Position numbers and translations under genes: made by a program
Notes under the pieces: model-generated
Databases searched by the model: none
The model's input: only the letters and a program-made list of their open reading frames with translations
What the model was told of the DNA's origin: nothing
Source of the DNA: Laetiporus sulphureus 93-53
Taxonomy: Eukaryota > Basidiomycota > Agaricomycetes > Polyporales > Laetiporaceae
Length of the DNA stretch: 64,000 bases
Assembly (NCBI RefSeq): GCF_001632365.1
Contig: NW_024468510.1
Span: 2,153,750 to 2,217,749, forward strand
Reading direction: 5' to 3'
Shown here: one piece after another, positions 26,483-39,566 of the stretch
Layout of the letters: every line of letters begins with the position of its first letter
Numbering within the stretch: position 1 is the stretch's first letter

Positions 26483-27625
26483 ATGCAGAGTCCTCACAAA
26501 GCAAGCCACGTTACTCTCCCTCGCATTCATGAGGTTCTGCCTGGTACGTGGAGCTCAGTAAGGCCGTACTGGGAACGAACTAAGTCTTGTACTGTGTAGA
26601 ACACTTCGCTGCACCCCGACACAGTGAAGAAAAGGTGAACGCCACACTGTTTACTCAGGTGAGACTTCATCTTGCTGCGCAGTTACCCCTATTTGCTAAG
26701 TCGCGAATGACTACCTTGGTCCGAGCAGGTGGATGAGACCGGTCCTCTTGCCGCTGTCAATTGTCAACACGCAACTTCCCCGTACTCCGCACGCCGCGTT
26801 GCGGAAGTCAGTGAGGATCCGTCCATTCAGCGACGTTATCTTCACTCGCCTCCTCTCGTCGGTGACAACCGTTCTCACCATTCCGCCATGTCTGCCGTAG
26901 ACCAAGCAGGACGATCATCGCACGGAATCATAGCCGCACTAGACCTTCCCGCCATCCCCTTCAGACATGTCCGTCCTGCGGCGTCTACAGCGACCGGGGT
27001 ACCCTACCCTCTGAGCTCGCTCATTACGTGGTCGCCATACCAAAGGTCTGCTCCACGGCCTCGAGGCCGTGGGCGTGAGGACGACAAGAAGCACCAATGC
27101 CCGTACTGCCCGAAGCGATTCAACCGGCCCAGCAGTCTCGCTACCCACATCAACATACATACGGGTGCTCGACGTGCGTCTATCCACTTGATATGTTCGA
27201 AACGTCTAAAATGAATTGTTTGATCAGCGTACGAATGCCCCAAATGCGGCCGGTTGTTCAGTGTCAACTCCAACATGCGTCGTCACTACCGTAACCACGA
27301 GGCGGATGTGATTCCCGGATTCCTCCCGTCTCCGTACTTCCTGGGAGGCCACCCCTATTCTTACTTACCTTACGCTCCCTCATCATCGACCACGCCTCCT
27401 CAATCACCCGAATCGGGACTTTCTTCCTCCCGCATTGATAGTGACCACGACGAGCCCTTGTGGGCACCCTCCTACGGTCGAGGCTTCAGGGCCTTCCGCA
27501 AGGGCTTCTCTGCGCCGTCGTCTTTGAGTCCTCCACTGCGCTCTGAGGATGACACGGGCTCCATTAGATATAATCGCTTCATGAACTATCGCACGACCTC
27601 ATTTGTCGGCCCAGCGTCGGTCTGA
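26483..27625 (+). CDS. C2H2 zinc-finger transcription factor, paralogue of the 19.3-20.9 kb gene
   Basis: Probable nuclear DNA-binding regulator. Four exons keep frame: 26483-26543, 26600-26634, 26729-27173 and 27228-27625, giving 312 residues. The start MQSPHKASHVTLPRIHEVLP followed by an intron and EHF parallels the other gene's MSSPRSP...LPSINELFP/EHL. The fingers are CPYCPKRFNRPSSLATHINIH and CPKCGRLFSVNSNMRRHYRNH with linker TGARPYE, again split by an intron at the same point in the linker. A basic Arg/Lys stretch (PRPRGRGREDDKK) just before the fingers could be a nuclear localisation signal. The tail is Ser/Pro-rich. Shared intron positions mean the two genes are duplicates on opposite strands. 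The second finger here has Cx2C spacing instead of Cx4C. Confidence 0.85.
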
Positions 27626-29241
27626 CGGCCCGTCGCATATTTGACCCCTTAAACTTCCCGGCAGGTATGGACGTGCCAGATTTCGCACCACTTTGCTCGG
27701 CGTGTAATGTGGCAGGTCCTTACCGTAGATTGATATGTAGCTGAACCGTTATTATGTCGGAAACTAAATGTTATTGCCTCCTGTACGACGCTCATTGCTG
27801 TTGCCTTGTATCTACGTTGTACGCGCTTGCTTGCACATGAATCACATGTATGCCGCTGTGGATCTCCTGGACAAATAATGTAACACAATCATTTCGACGC
27901 GTCGTATCGAACATCCCCATTACTGTAGGGACGATGATAGTGGTGAACAGTTCATCCGCACCTTTGAAACGATGCCGTAACAAACCGCGCTCGAGTTGTT
28001 TCATAAGATATCACATCTCAAACTGATCGATTCTTGTGCATACAAGATATCGACATCGGGAGGAGCTCCTTTCGATGACGATGAGAGCTCACACCTGATA
28101 GGTGTTGATGCATGTCACAGGTCTTCTGATGCTTCATGCGGGTATCCCACGGACATCGCATGCACATCTCGTCTGCTCATAGATGATCACGAATTCTTTG
28201 TTCCTTCAATTGAACCTTCGCTTAAAGCGACTCACAGCAGCACATTGTCCGCGGATGGGACAAACGAGACGAAAGTACGGAGACGTGCGTGCAGTCAACG
28301 AAATTTCAGAGCACCATACTAGACTCACTGAGTGTTGAGTAGAGTAACCGTGCGGAAATTGACGCTCCGACTGAGAGGACTCTGAATCAAAGATTCGAGA
28401 CAAAGATACACAAAGAACATCGCCAGATGATCACCACATCATCACCGCGGGGGATCTAAAGAGGTGAAAACCATGCTTCGCTGACCAAATCTACAGCAAG
28501 ATTTACCCAGGAATTCATGTGCGTGAATTGTGGCCCCAAGTCACGGTAATTCTTTGCCGCCCATTACCATACTTATGCGCCTACAATCAATTACGGTTCC
28601 ATTGCTCCGTCTGGCAACCCCCTGACGGCAGTCTAGTGTATATAACGACGAGGGTTGTCAACGGGTGAAATTGTGCTTCCTCGTGCAATTGCCAATGAGC
28701 AGCGTATTCTGAGCGATTACGATATGAGCGGGACCGCAGATGCTGCATTTGTTGATTGACTCGAGTCTCACCTGTTCTGCACAGCCCTCCGCACAAATGC
28801 TGTCTCCGGCCGCTCGTGTCTTGTGCATGAATCACGGGAAGCACGGCGGTGATTCAAATATCGAAGCTGAAGATGAAGGAATAACCCCGTCTCTCACACC
28901 CAATATAATGATTCTTTCGCTTTCGGGTTGGTGCTTCCGTAAGTGTAGTTCATAGTAGACGAGTTCGCAACGCTGTTTCAGTAACACATGTAATCACCAG
29001 ATGCAGTGCCTTTCCCGACTCTACTCTCCCCGGAATCCTAAAACTTCTAAAATATGCCGGGTATCTGATAAAGACTATATAGGCCTTTTCATCCCACCCT
29101 GTACCCATGCGATAACATTGGAACCGAAGCATCCAAACACGAATTGATTAGAGGCGTGAAGAGCAATGAAACCGAAGTAACAATCAACCGACGCCGGAAT
29201 ATCGTTCTCTCTACTCTCCTCGAGATGCCCAACCATGCACC
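27626..29241. other. Intergenic, no gene seen
   Basis: Short frames on both strands without recognisable domains. The two genes at its edges are convergent, so this holds both 3' flanks. Confidence 0.4.
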
Positions 29242-32008
29242 TTACACATTCCATAGGCGAAGTGTACCGTCGTCAGACGCAGATACTATTTGCTGGCCGT
29301 TGGGCGCGAACTGCAGGAGACTGACTTTGTCTGTGTGGCCAGTGAGGGTGCTCACTTCGGCTCCCGTCTCCGCATTCCATACTTTGATGGTGTTGTCCGC
29401 GAGACTCGCGCAGATACGTTTGCCGTCGTGTGAGAAAGCCGCCATATTGATGAGCGAACCATCGGCACCTATCGACAGCAGGGACTCTCCGGTGTACGAA
29501 TCGGACGCTTCGACCGTCCCGTCGCTTGCAGCACTAAGCACCTTCTTTAAATCTAGGGAGAATGCCACTGCCCACACAGATCCATCGTGTTTGTGCAGTG
29601 CGACGAGCTCATCTGCTGATTGAGCATACCAGATGCGTGCCGTCCCATCGTCCGAACCCGACACGATACGTCGACTATCAGGCGAAAACGCCATCGAGTA
29701 GATGATGCCCTCGTGCCCCTCGTATACAGATATCTGTTGACCATTTGTCGCATCCCAGACGCGCGCGCTGTAATCAGCGCCAGCGGAGACGACGCGCGTG
29801 CTATCCGGAGAGAAGGCAACGAGCATGACGATGCCGCTATGGTCGTCCGAGATGGAGCGTTGAGCGCCTGTCGAAGCATCCCAGAGGCGCATTGTGAAGT
29901 CGACAGACCCAGTGGCGATGGTCTTATTGTCTGGTGACCAGGAAACGGAGTAGACGAATCCTTGATGACCGCGGAGCATTATAACAAGCGCGCCATCTGC
30001 AATTCCCCACACAATAGCCGTCCCGTCCCGGGAGCCGGAGACGACCTGGGTGCTGTCAGGCGAAAATGCAAGGCTGCAGACTGCATCCATGTGCTGTTCG
30101 CACGTGTGCAAACGACGTCCACTTTGTGCATCCCAGATGGTTACAATAGCATTCTCGGATCCAGTGGCAATATAACGGCCGTTTGGAGAATATGCCAAGG
30201 CACAAATGCCGCCCGTGTGCTCATCCAAGGTCCTGGAATCGCCAAATCCTCCGACTTTCCATTCGACTTTATCGTCCGACTTGTGGACATCATCCTCACC
30301 CTTGGACGTATCGTATTTTGCAGGATCATGGGAGGTCACAGCAATAGCTTGATCATTTGTGCCGTCGGCTTCATTGAACGAAAAATCTTCAAGAGAGAGT
30401 ATTCCAACTAGAGGTAACTTGGACTAAGTGGTGAATTCGTGTACATTGTGGATTGAAGACTCACGACCATCCTCGTTAACCTCGATGAGCGGACGAACAA
30501 TCTCAAGAAACTCCGGAATATTGTTGGGTATCTCTGTGTTGTGTTGCTTGTATTCTCATATTAGTGGACGTTCGTCGCTGATCAATGAGCTTACCTGGCA
30601 TAACCGCAATATATCCTGGTCATGAGCAATTGCCATGTTTGCCTCGGAATACTTCGTAATCTCAGTCCAGAGAGACTGAACACGTCGTGTAGTTACTCAC
30701 TTTAAGAATATAGTCCAGCAAGAACTCCACTGGGTCATATGCCTGTATGAAACGTTCAGCTCAGAGATAATTGCGACGATAATCATACAACAGACCTTCT
30801 CAAAGACCGGGAAATGTTCTATTTCAACGTCCTCGTCCGTAACGTCATCACCATTGCGAGCACTGGCAGAGCCTTCATTGTGATCATCATCAGGTCCTGG
30901 AGGCAAGTCTGGATCGCCGGCAGCGGCTTTCAGCACCCTCGGCCAGAATCCTAGGCGATACTTCACTTTATAGTAATTCACGAAGACACATTGATCACGT
31001 TTGGGCTCGACAACATGACTGGCGCTGCGGTCACCGTCATCATTATTCTGATCGTCGTTATCATCTTCAGAGTCGTGCGTAGCTTCCTGTTGCTGATTTC
31101 GCTTGTTGTTTTTCATGGGCCGTTTTCCCTGCTGTTTCTCTGACTGCTTCTGAGGGCGCTGCTTTCCCGACTGCTTCTGGTGTTTTTGCCCTCCTGACTG
31201 CGCTTCAGTTTGCTGCTTTCCTGATTTCGGGGATTTAGGATCTCCAGTATTAAATCTGGAGCTGGGCCCGACTTTCTGCTCAGGCGCAGTGCTCACGGTC
31301 ATCGAGCTAGTTAGTGAAAAGGCAGCTTTGCCTATCGAGGCAGCCTGCGCATCGAAGGCCACCTTAGCCGAGCGTCCATGATGCACAAAGGCTGCTATAG
31401 CCCATTCGGTAGTTTTGATGACGCCGGTCACCAACATGATGGCCTCCTTCTGAACAGCAACGTCGTTGTCATCTTGAGCGAATAAGACCCATTTAGCGAG
31501 ATTGCGGCTCATATAGTTTGCCAGCCGTCGGCTCGGAAGCATGACGTTTCGGTGAGCTCCTTCTTTCAAGACCAGAAGCGCTCCTTGTTCGTCGATGCAC
31601 TCGAATTCAAAGCTTGCACCCGCTCCTTGCCTGGTGTTGTACACTTGTTGAGCGACAAAACACTTTATGTCGAAGAATGAAGAAGACTTACACACTGAGT
31701 GAGCCAGATGCTCCGAGATGCTTCACCGTCTTGCTGCATACCGGACCCGGTCCAATGTGGCGTTCATTGTTATTCCCGTAGTCGGTTTTGCGTTTGAACG
31801 GCTCATAGCCTTTATATACTCCGTACTTTGTTTGGACCGCATCATCCGCAGGAGCAAGAACATTGAAGAGGCGAAAGAGCGCTCCATCCGCGAGGAAGCC
31901 GACGTCTCCGACGCGAACTTCGCCGTGCTTCGTGGGCTCGGGGTCCCACAAAGGATAACCGTGTCCAACACGGAAAAGTGCCTTTGAATAGACGTCGCAC
32001 GCGCTCAT
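29242..32008 (-). CDS. WD40-repeat protein with basidiomycete-type N-terminal domain
   Basis: Six exons keep frame: 32008-31696, 31643-30796, 30742-30701, 30651-30595, 30546-30465 and 30407-29242, giving about 835 residues. The N-terminal part (GHGYPLWDPEP...GEVRVGDVGFL...LFNV) is a region I know from many uncharacterised agaricomycete proteins; its function is unknown. A Lys/Gln-rich low-complexity stretch follows (SGKQRPQKQSEKQQGKRP), then an acidic run and DPVEFLLDYILKYSEANMAIAHDQD. The last ~350 residues hold about eight WD repeats (for example GHQGFVYSVSWSPD...MRLWDA, GHEGIIYSMAFSPD...ARIWYA), enough for one beta-propeller, a protein-interaction scaffold. One repeat is degenerate: it ends VEASDSY instead of the usual xxWD. 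Probably cytosolic signalling or regulatory; partners unknown. Confidence 0.85.
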
Positions 32009-32891
32009 GACGACCGGGAGGAAGAGAAAGAACGGATTATCGGTGCAGATTGCAGCATGATAGACGCAGATCGATAGAAGGCTGTACCGTAAACGCGCGC
32101 TTACATACTATGTATGGATTTCCACGCTTCATGAATTGCAAGTATGAAGGGCGTCTGCGGGCATCGGAGAACTTGAAGCTTGAAGAGCAAGTCAACACGT
32201 AGATTGCGATCGAGACGTCGACCACTGGGCCGCTGCCACTTCAAGAAACCGACAGGGTTGCAGCTTTCGAGTCATAGATCAAATTCCAGAACTGATTGGT
32301 TGACATAAGGCCAGCCCTGAAGCTGGGCTGGGCCTGGCACACGCGGCCACTACCCTTTGCACACTATATTGTCCAATGGTTGGTGACCTACTAGTATACC
32401 GTTTTGATTGAACTGAAATGCATCTCCAGTGGTGTAATGAAAGCAAGGATGCGATACTGTTAACAAACTTAGATGCAACTCCAGGCTGCTTGGCTACCTT
32501 TAACATTGCGCATTAAACTTATGATGAAGCACGCGCATTTAATGCGTGACATGCACTACTATAAATCATGCGACAAAGACGCAGTTACACGTTTAGGCAC
32601 TCTCATACAGGTTCATGCGCCAACATGCACCTGAGTTCTCAAATATAAAGGTCCTCACTCCTCGCCCAACTCATCGTAACTTGAAGTGACGACGTCTTGT
32701 TTCTCTGATAGTTCAATGGTGCAATCATACCCGTGACCATGCACGACGACCAGAACCATCTATTCCTTCCTGGATATCCTATGTAACTTCCCCGTCTCAA
32801 CCCATCGTAAAACGGTCCGAACACCCGTGCGATCACTTTAACCTTTCGGGCTGCAAAAAATGAATTTTGACGTTACACATCAGAATCTGAG
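32009..32891. other. Intergenic, no gene seen
   Basis: Upstream region of the WD40 gene and 3' flank of the GH79 gene. No frame with a recognisable domain. Confidence 0.4.
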
Positions 32892-34859
32892 CTAGAAGGT
32901 GAGCAAAATTGCCTCTGTCGCTCGCAAATCAAGCCCTTCCTCTACATTGATGTCCTCCAGCACAAGTTGTCCTGTCGGGCTAATGTCACTGCTCTCTTCA
33001 TAGCTCTGTCCCGCCCAGGTGAGGTTCGACGTGTCGTCCGCGTAATTAATGACGAGCCGTCTTGCCGAGGCTGACGAAACTACGCCGAACGCGAAGTCAA
33101 GATCGATGTGTACAACGGGGCGCGTGCCCGTGCTGTTTGTCGTCCATGCATTCAGGTTCACGAACACCGCTCGCGCGAGCGTTCCACTTTCGTAGACCGC
33201 GTATCCGGTCGTATCGTTCTCCGGGACATCTAGCTCAACGATGCTGGCTGCACCGCTGTTTCCCACGAGAGTGTCGACTACCAAACCTCCATAGTAAGGA
33301 GGCTGAATGTGTGGAGGCTCTGGCGGGTCGAGAATCGATCCGTCGATGGTTGAATAATTGAGCGTGATCGGCTGTAGCTAATTGAGATAGAAGTAGGGTG
33401 AACTAGTTAGTGCTTGCATCAGGCGATAACAAGGCTACGCACGAAGTTATACTTGTAACCGATGCCCTCATGGAAGTAGAGCTCTGATATGCCAAACGTT
33501 GAGGAGAACAGCGTGTGATCGATCATCCAGAGTGCTGCGCCTGCCGTGTTGCTGACTCCTGGTGCACCGTGGCACGCTACACTATTCGTCTCGCTATAGA
33601 TGGTCGATAAATCTGAGCGCGATTCCTCTTTCCGTTCAAATGCGACACTCACCCTAGAATATAGTTCAGGCCTTTCGCATACGTTGCCGCGATATCCGCG
33701 TCGAAAATTGTGAGGTTCCCTCTAATAGAAGTTTTGTTCATAAAAGATGTCAATCCTTCATTGCCTCCGTCGCAGAAAGCCGCAGAATACTGATGTTGAG
33801 AAATTCTGTGCAAACAATACATTGGAATCATGAGTGGCACGATTCTCGTGTCATGCACCGTAGACTTACGTCGAGATGGTCTCTCCAGGTGTACTCTCTA
33901 GGATCCCCAGGGAGAATATCTCTCTTGGAGTGAATCCCTGTCCTGAAAATGCGGCGCCTTGAAGTGTCACAGGCCCGAATCGTGTCGAGATTCCTGCAGC
34001 TTGGATCACTGGTAGAGCCACGGATTCCCAATCGAAGACATAATCCTGAACAGTCCAGTAACCAGACGGACGGAGGCCATTGCTACCGTACAAGTCCGCT
34101 TCGTTGCCTGCGTCATCGGAGGAACAAGGTCAACGTAAAATATGGTTGGATGATGACCTTACTCACCGACTTCAATCCGCTCCAAGATGACTCCCGATTC
34201 GATCACAGATGGTGAGCTGAACGCTGCCACTATTGCTTTGGCCATATTCCGTGCATTCGTGATGTTGTTAAAGCCGAGATTCACACCCCAGATCATGCGT
34301 GTGCCTGGACCGAGGAATCACGAGCGAGGACGTGGACGAATCTCAGCAATCAGATGCGCTAGCAAGTTTACACTGGGTCATTTGCTTACCTGCGGGAAGC
34401 CAACGAGAGAGCGTGTAATATTCACTACCCACAGTGATCATGGTCGCCTCTGGATACGGAGTGATTGAGTTGGACGGAGGAAATTCGTCTTTATTGATCT
34501 TCAACAGTGAATGCTTAGAGCAGGATAGGACATCCCTCGCAAAAAAAACACACCGTCACAGTTGGGGACCAGACAGTGTGGTCCTCTGAGTCGGCGCCGA
34601 CTCTGAACTTGGGAGGCTGCCCGGTAAGATTCGCATAGTTCATCATCGCGTTGTAGGTGAACTCATTGCGCGAATCGATTCCACTCCAGTCCGGCCAGTT
34701 ATCCTGCTCGATAGAGAACGACAAGAGTGTGGATGACAGGGGCTGAGACTTTGAAGGCGCGACGACCGTAACTGTTACATTGACCGTCGTTACGTTTGCC
34801 GCGGAGGCCAAGCCAAGCAAGACCGCCAGTGACACTGCGATGCGAGCATTGGGAAACAT
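32892..34859 (-). CDS. Secreted GH79 glycosidase (beta-glucuronidase type)
   Basis: Glycoside hydrolase family 79 fungal members remove glucuronic acid, for example from arabinogalactan side chains. The protein begins with a signal peptide (ARIAVSLAVLLGLASAA) and continues with VNVTVTV, YNAMMNYANLTGQPPKFRVGA and DSEDHTVWSP, typical of the family. The acid/base Glu lies in IEVGNEADLYG and the nucleophile Glu in ILGETNSVACHG, followed by GVSNTAGAALW and YFHEGIGYKYNF. A C-terminal beta-domain ends LRATEAILLTF. At least six short introns were placed by keeping these motifs in frame, giving about 500 residues. Both catalytic Glu are present, so it is probably active. The exact uronide specificity cannot be read. 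Confidence 0.88.
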
Positions 34860-34916
34860 GGATGGTGCTCAGGAGGCCTGGCGGGCGGAGTCAATGCACA
34901 CTCTTCGCTTACGATG

Positions 34917-34926
34917 CATATATATC
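34917..34926 (-). promoter_or_regulatory. TATA-like box of GH79 gene
   Basis: GGATATATATGC on the minus strand about 60 bases upstream of the start codon at 34859. Confidence 0.45.
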
Positions 34927-35831
34927 CCTCGAGGATGGTCGTTCTAGCAGGGAGGTGCACCGCGAGCCTCCGCCACATCGCATCGCGAGAGGAATCTCGA
35001 GGGTATTCTTAGCGCTTACATGTCATCATCGCCCTCGTGATCGCACGTCTACTTTCCTGAAGCTTGTTCGATTGCCCGAATTCCCAGCGAGCGGTCCGGC
35101 ATGGGACCGTGCTGTAAAAAGATAGCGATTAGAAGGTGAAAGGGTTCGCATAATCGGTCAATAGAATTTCTAATCTGCGCGCATGATCAATCAGTTGACC
35201 AAGCCGTGCACGAGGCACTCGCCATTTCGGTGAAGTCTACCCGCTGCTCTAGTATAGTTTCAGCGACTCAGCGATTGAGTATTGAGTATGCGAAAGGAGA
35301 TGGCCAATCGGTTTAGCAATTGTGAAGTGCAGGCTGTCGACGGCCGTCAGAATCTTGAAGCGCACGGCAAAGACTGACGTCGACAAAACCTCGGCGATTT
35401 CTCAAAGCATTGCATACATGTTCGCTGCAGCATGATACCCTCCTACCGGCTAACGTAGCACATTGTAGGTCTTGCTATACGTGTGCCCTGTTCGTGGCAG
35501 ACGAGATCGAATAACCCTGTTCTTTCAAGGACAGGGTTGTCTATCCTAGGTAGGGAGCAATATCTCTCCTTTTTTCGGGGAGGTGAGAAAGAAATCTATA
35601 CGTACACGAGTGGTTCGCCAGGCAGATCACAACCCGATAGCTGCGTAGCTGCAGACACATGGGCCCTGCAGCTACAAAAAGTTCAATTCAAACTCAAAGA
35701 CCTGTTCCGCTGGCTGTTCAGACAAACGACAGCGTCACCTTGATAGATTGGCCTCCGTATCAAACATTTTCCAGGTTTTTTTCGGTTAGTTTAATCGCAC
35801 ACGTCTTTGGCTGACCGTGCCAAGGCAGAAC
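34927..35831. other. Intergenic, with one hairpin
   Basis: No gene supported. A 26-base near-perfect palindrome (AACCCTGT, 10-base loop, ACAGGGTT) lies at about 35512-35537. Confidence 0.4.
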
Positions 35832-38614
35832 TTAGATACTCGACCAGACGGCCTTAATCACTTCGACAATAGCACAGAGTTTGCGGACCTGATCATTCTC
35901 CGTTGACAGTTTACCCTCCGCGAGGGCGCAAAGCGACATTGAAGGCTTATGAAATTCCCGGAATGGCAAGTCATTCATGCTCAGAAATATGCCTCATCAT
36001 TGAAATAGGAAAGCCGTCGCACTGATGCAGTGTTCTCCCTTCTAACGCCTGTCTTCCCCATTTGCAAGCCTCCTTTTCCGCTTGATGATCACGCTGGATG
36101 AACTCTTCTCTGACTGACATACGGCGCATCAATATCAATGATGAACTGCAAGAGGCATTGCAAGATCAATCAGCATCAAGTGACCTTGGAAGCCTTCGTC
36201 GACACTAGTCCTAGAACGACGAACCTGCTTCTTGTGAGTCAATGGCGGAGCTTGAAGGGGCCCGCTCGCTCGTTGTCATATTCCTACTGCAGATGTACTG
36301 TATCATCAACGCTGTCTCTGCAAACGTTAGACAGATACACAATAAACATCAACTGGACTCTCCCGAAGACGTTTGACGGCGATGCAGTCGTCGTGAAGAA
36401 GCGACTTGATATACCGTAACCTGCTCAGATTATAAATCGTCCAAGCGCTTCATACATACCTTAATATTGCCTTGGAATAGGTAGAGCCCGCCAGTTGTAT
36501 TCGCAGAGTTCCGCCCCCTTCGCTCATGACTGATTCTATGCCCTTCTATGCCTTTACATCCAAAGCCAAAGAAAAGAATGCGTGCGAAGTACTCCTCTGC
36601 AATGCCGCTCAGGACAACAATACTAGTTTGGTGCTGACAACCCACCATCGCTCTCGTACACGGGTCGTGAACAGACAAACGGCCCATGATGATGATGAGA
36701 CTGCATTCAGAAGGACACATTGTGATCTTGGTACTTCCATACTCCTGGATCAGCTACTCGGGACCCTCTGAACAAACCGTGCGAGCACGTATGAAACATA
36801 CTTCCGGGGTTGTTGATTTCGTTAGAGCCTTACATTGGTTGAGACGGGAAGGATTTGCGCACTTTAGCTTAGACCAACGAAATTAGAAGAGAGTCTGTCG
36901 TCGTTCAACTATCGAACTCGCATTTTGTCCTACCTGGCAAATGTAAGAGGGCACCGTTCGCGGTAGTTTGAAAGCGCAGACGTGTGACGAAGAATATTTG
37001 AGGTTGAGAAGAGTCGTGTATCGACAGTTGATGCCGGATAGAAATCCGTCCGCACATCATGGGCCATTTCGACGACACCACAAGTAATGCGTTAGTACAG
37101 TCATTCACCAATCATCATGAAATTCTGGTGACAACCTTCTGAAATGTGCTTCATGCCCAGCGAGTTAATACAGCAGCGGCTTGCTTTTGGGTTATTTAAA
37201 CGACATCAGCCCCAACACGATCGACCTGCTTTGCGGAAGCCAGTAGGGCGGTTCAAATGAACCTGCGCATACGGGTATCATATGCTAACGGCCAATTGCC
37301 AGCGTCAGCAAGAATGCCTCCGCGTCCGCATATAATGCCAGAAGAGTACGTAGTAAGTACCAGGTGGAGTCTGCTGGAAAAGCTTCGTAGCGATACGATT
37401 GTAGCCTCTTTCAATGAAATGATCCCCTCGCGGAAATATGCGTCATCTACCTGTTTCAATGAAGGGAATACATCGTATATGCTTTGTGATAGCCTCGACA
37501 TAGGTGGAATCCGACGGTCATGTCCGCCGGTCTACCTTCCAATATGGCACTGTGTACGCAATCAGTCCAAGACTTCAAGTCAGGCAATTCCTCATGGTCA
37601 TTACCGTGTTCTTCTGTTACCTTGATCATTGTGACAGAGGACTGCAGAGTGGAACAGACACATAGGGCATCATGCGTCATAGAGATCCTTGAACTCCTCG
37701 TGACTCGTGATACGCTTGCATCATATCCGCGAAGCACTTTTTAAACAGCAACAGTCAGCACGATGCCTGCTAACGTATATCCACAAGGACCGACCGTCAT
37801 CCTTGTACACAGATTTTGAGTCGGCGTGTGGCCCATGACGAAGACAAAATCACTCGGGAGAACACATAGTGATCTTGATATTCCTGTGTTCCTGTACTTC
37901 CCTCCTCAGTGTTGCCTTCGTTGCCTGTGTAGGTGGCTACATGGACATACCTCCGACTCTGTGAGTCTCTCGAAGGCTTCGAATTGATCGAGATAGAATG
38001 GCTTGGTGCGCTTGAGCTTCGAACTAACGACGAGACCGTAGAAGACTCGTGAACCATCGCAGCATCAGGCCAGCATGCAGTCTTACCTCCAAAAGATACG
38101 TGGCAGACCGCTGAGGCTGTGCGTCTTGAATGCTGCAATGTCTATAACATAGTCCTATGTCGCGACAGGTTGACGAAAATCCAGCATGGAGCGGGGCGAT
38201 CTGATACGTACCTTAAACCATTCTGAAGGTACTATGCGCAGGAAGATAGAGTGTCAGTGCTCGAGTTGTAGTGTGCGCTAAAGGCTGACCTATAAGGACA
38301 TGTTTCATGTCCTGCACGTTATCGAATATTCCATCAAAAGATCATATGCCTTGATCATACAATTATGATCAGACGCCTTGCAGCTTGCCAGAATTCGCAC
38401 TCCCTGCCGAAATTTCCTCATCAGTGATTGCCTCGATATCCAAGGCTCCTTGCATTTAAATGATGTCCCGGATACCTTTCTCCTCCACGATGAGCAGCTC
38501 TTCCTGGGTACATCTTCCTATACCAATATCCTTTTGCTTCTGTAGAAGAATAGTCGGTCGCTTGAGCGAGCCAATGTGCTCAGCGCAGAAAGGCGGTTTC
38601 AGATGGGAATGCAT
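35832..38614 (-). pseudogene. Decayed UROD/MetE-like gene
   Basis: This is the most degenerate of four related loci. In gene order on the minus strand one can read KPPFCAEHIGSLKRPT...CTQEELLIVEEKGIRD (38614-38460), SSKLKRTKPFYLDQFEAFERL (about 38000), FADMMQAYHES (about 37720), EGRPADMTVGFHLCRGY (about 37520), GYNRIATKLFQQTPPGTYY (about 37400), YDNERAGPFKL (about 36270) and finally VRKLCAIVEVIKAVW with a stop at 35832. These pieces are in different frames, interrupted by stops and indels (for example the exon-1 frame hits a stop near 38456, and the usual EPLRWLPRNKS has become a stop-containing segment). The spread, 2.8 kb against 1.8-1.9 kb in intact copies, shows insertions. No functional product is expected. 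Confidence 0.8.
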
Positions 38615-39566
38615 GCAGCACGTCGAAGAAATGCTCCTCTGGGTAGCAGGGACAGGGGGCTACGTCGAAAACGCCCTATCGTTATCGGCAGTCTTCGTGA
38701 CATGGGGGAATTCGTCTCATCTCCGTCCCGGTGACCACCATGACATGAATGACAGTCTGAGCTCCAAATAAGCTATAAATGAAAATTATGATCACCACGA
38801 GAACAGGATGCTGTTCGCGCCCGAATAGTACCAATCAGTCAGCATTAGAACGCTTCCAGGAACGACTTCATATCGAATGAGTAGAGAGGAGTACTCGGCA
38901 TGCATGCAAATCGACGCTTTGTCTGCATACAACCGTCCACTGCTCCCGCGCAGTCTGGCGAACTTCCAAGACCGCAGGCGTTCTAACTTGTTCAGTAAAC
39001 AACAGAACGATTATCACAACGGATGCAATCGCATGACTCCGAATTTTGCGTCGGGTGCTGATAATATGGGCACCATAGATGTTGCCCAGCAAAGTTAGAA
39101 AGGGAGGCTACGATGTGAGAAAGAATGGATATAATGAGCAACCAACGCAAGCAGTAGCCCGCTAGTATTGATACGTGGCCCTAGATCGGAGAGTCCTAAC
39201 ACATATAAATATGTCATCATGTGCAATGTTCAGTATACATAAAATCTCACTGGAAAAGTCTATTTTGAGCGCTGTTAATTGATGACTCGCGACTCAGTCC
39301 GTTAGCGCACGGCGCGATCGACGGATCCATACGTGGGTTTACATTACATATTCTGGCAAGGATACGATGGAAAACAGACGACCACCTTACGGTCGGCATC
39401 TCGACGTCACTGAGCGCTTGCTTTATCGGTGTGAATATGGCACGAAATCTACAGATATCGCAGAGTCATCTCGTCACGACCGATCTATCCTTGAAGACGT
39501 GTTCGCAGGAGGTGTTGCCCAAGATACATACAACACGAGACATATTTCATAGGATGAAGTCCGCAC
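38615..39566. other. Intergenic, no gene seen
   Basis: Stretch between the decayed and the intact minus-strand MetE-like loci. Only short frames. Confidence 0.4.
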
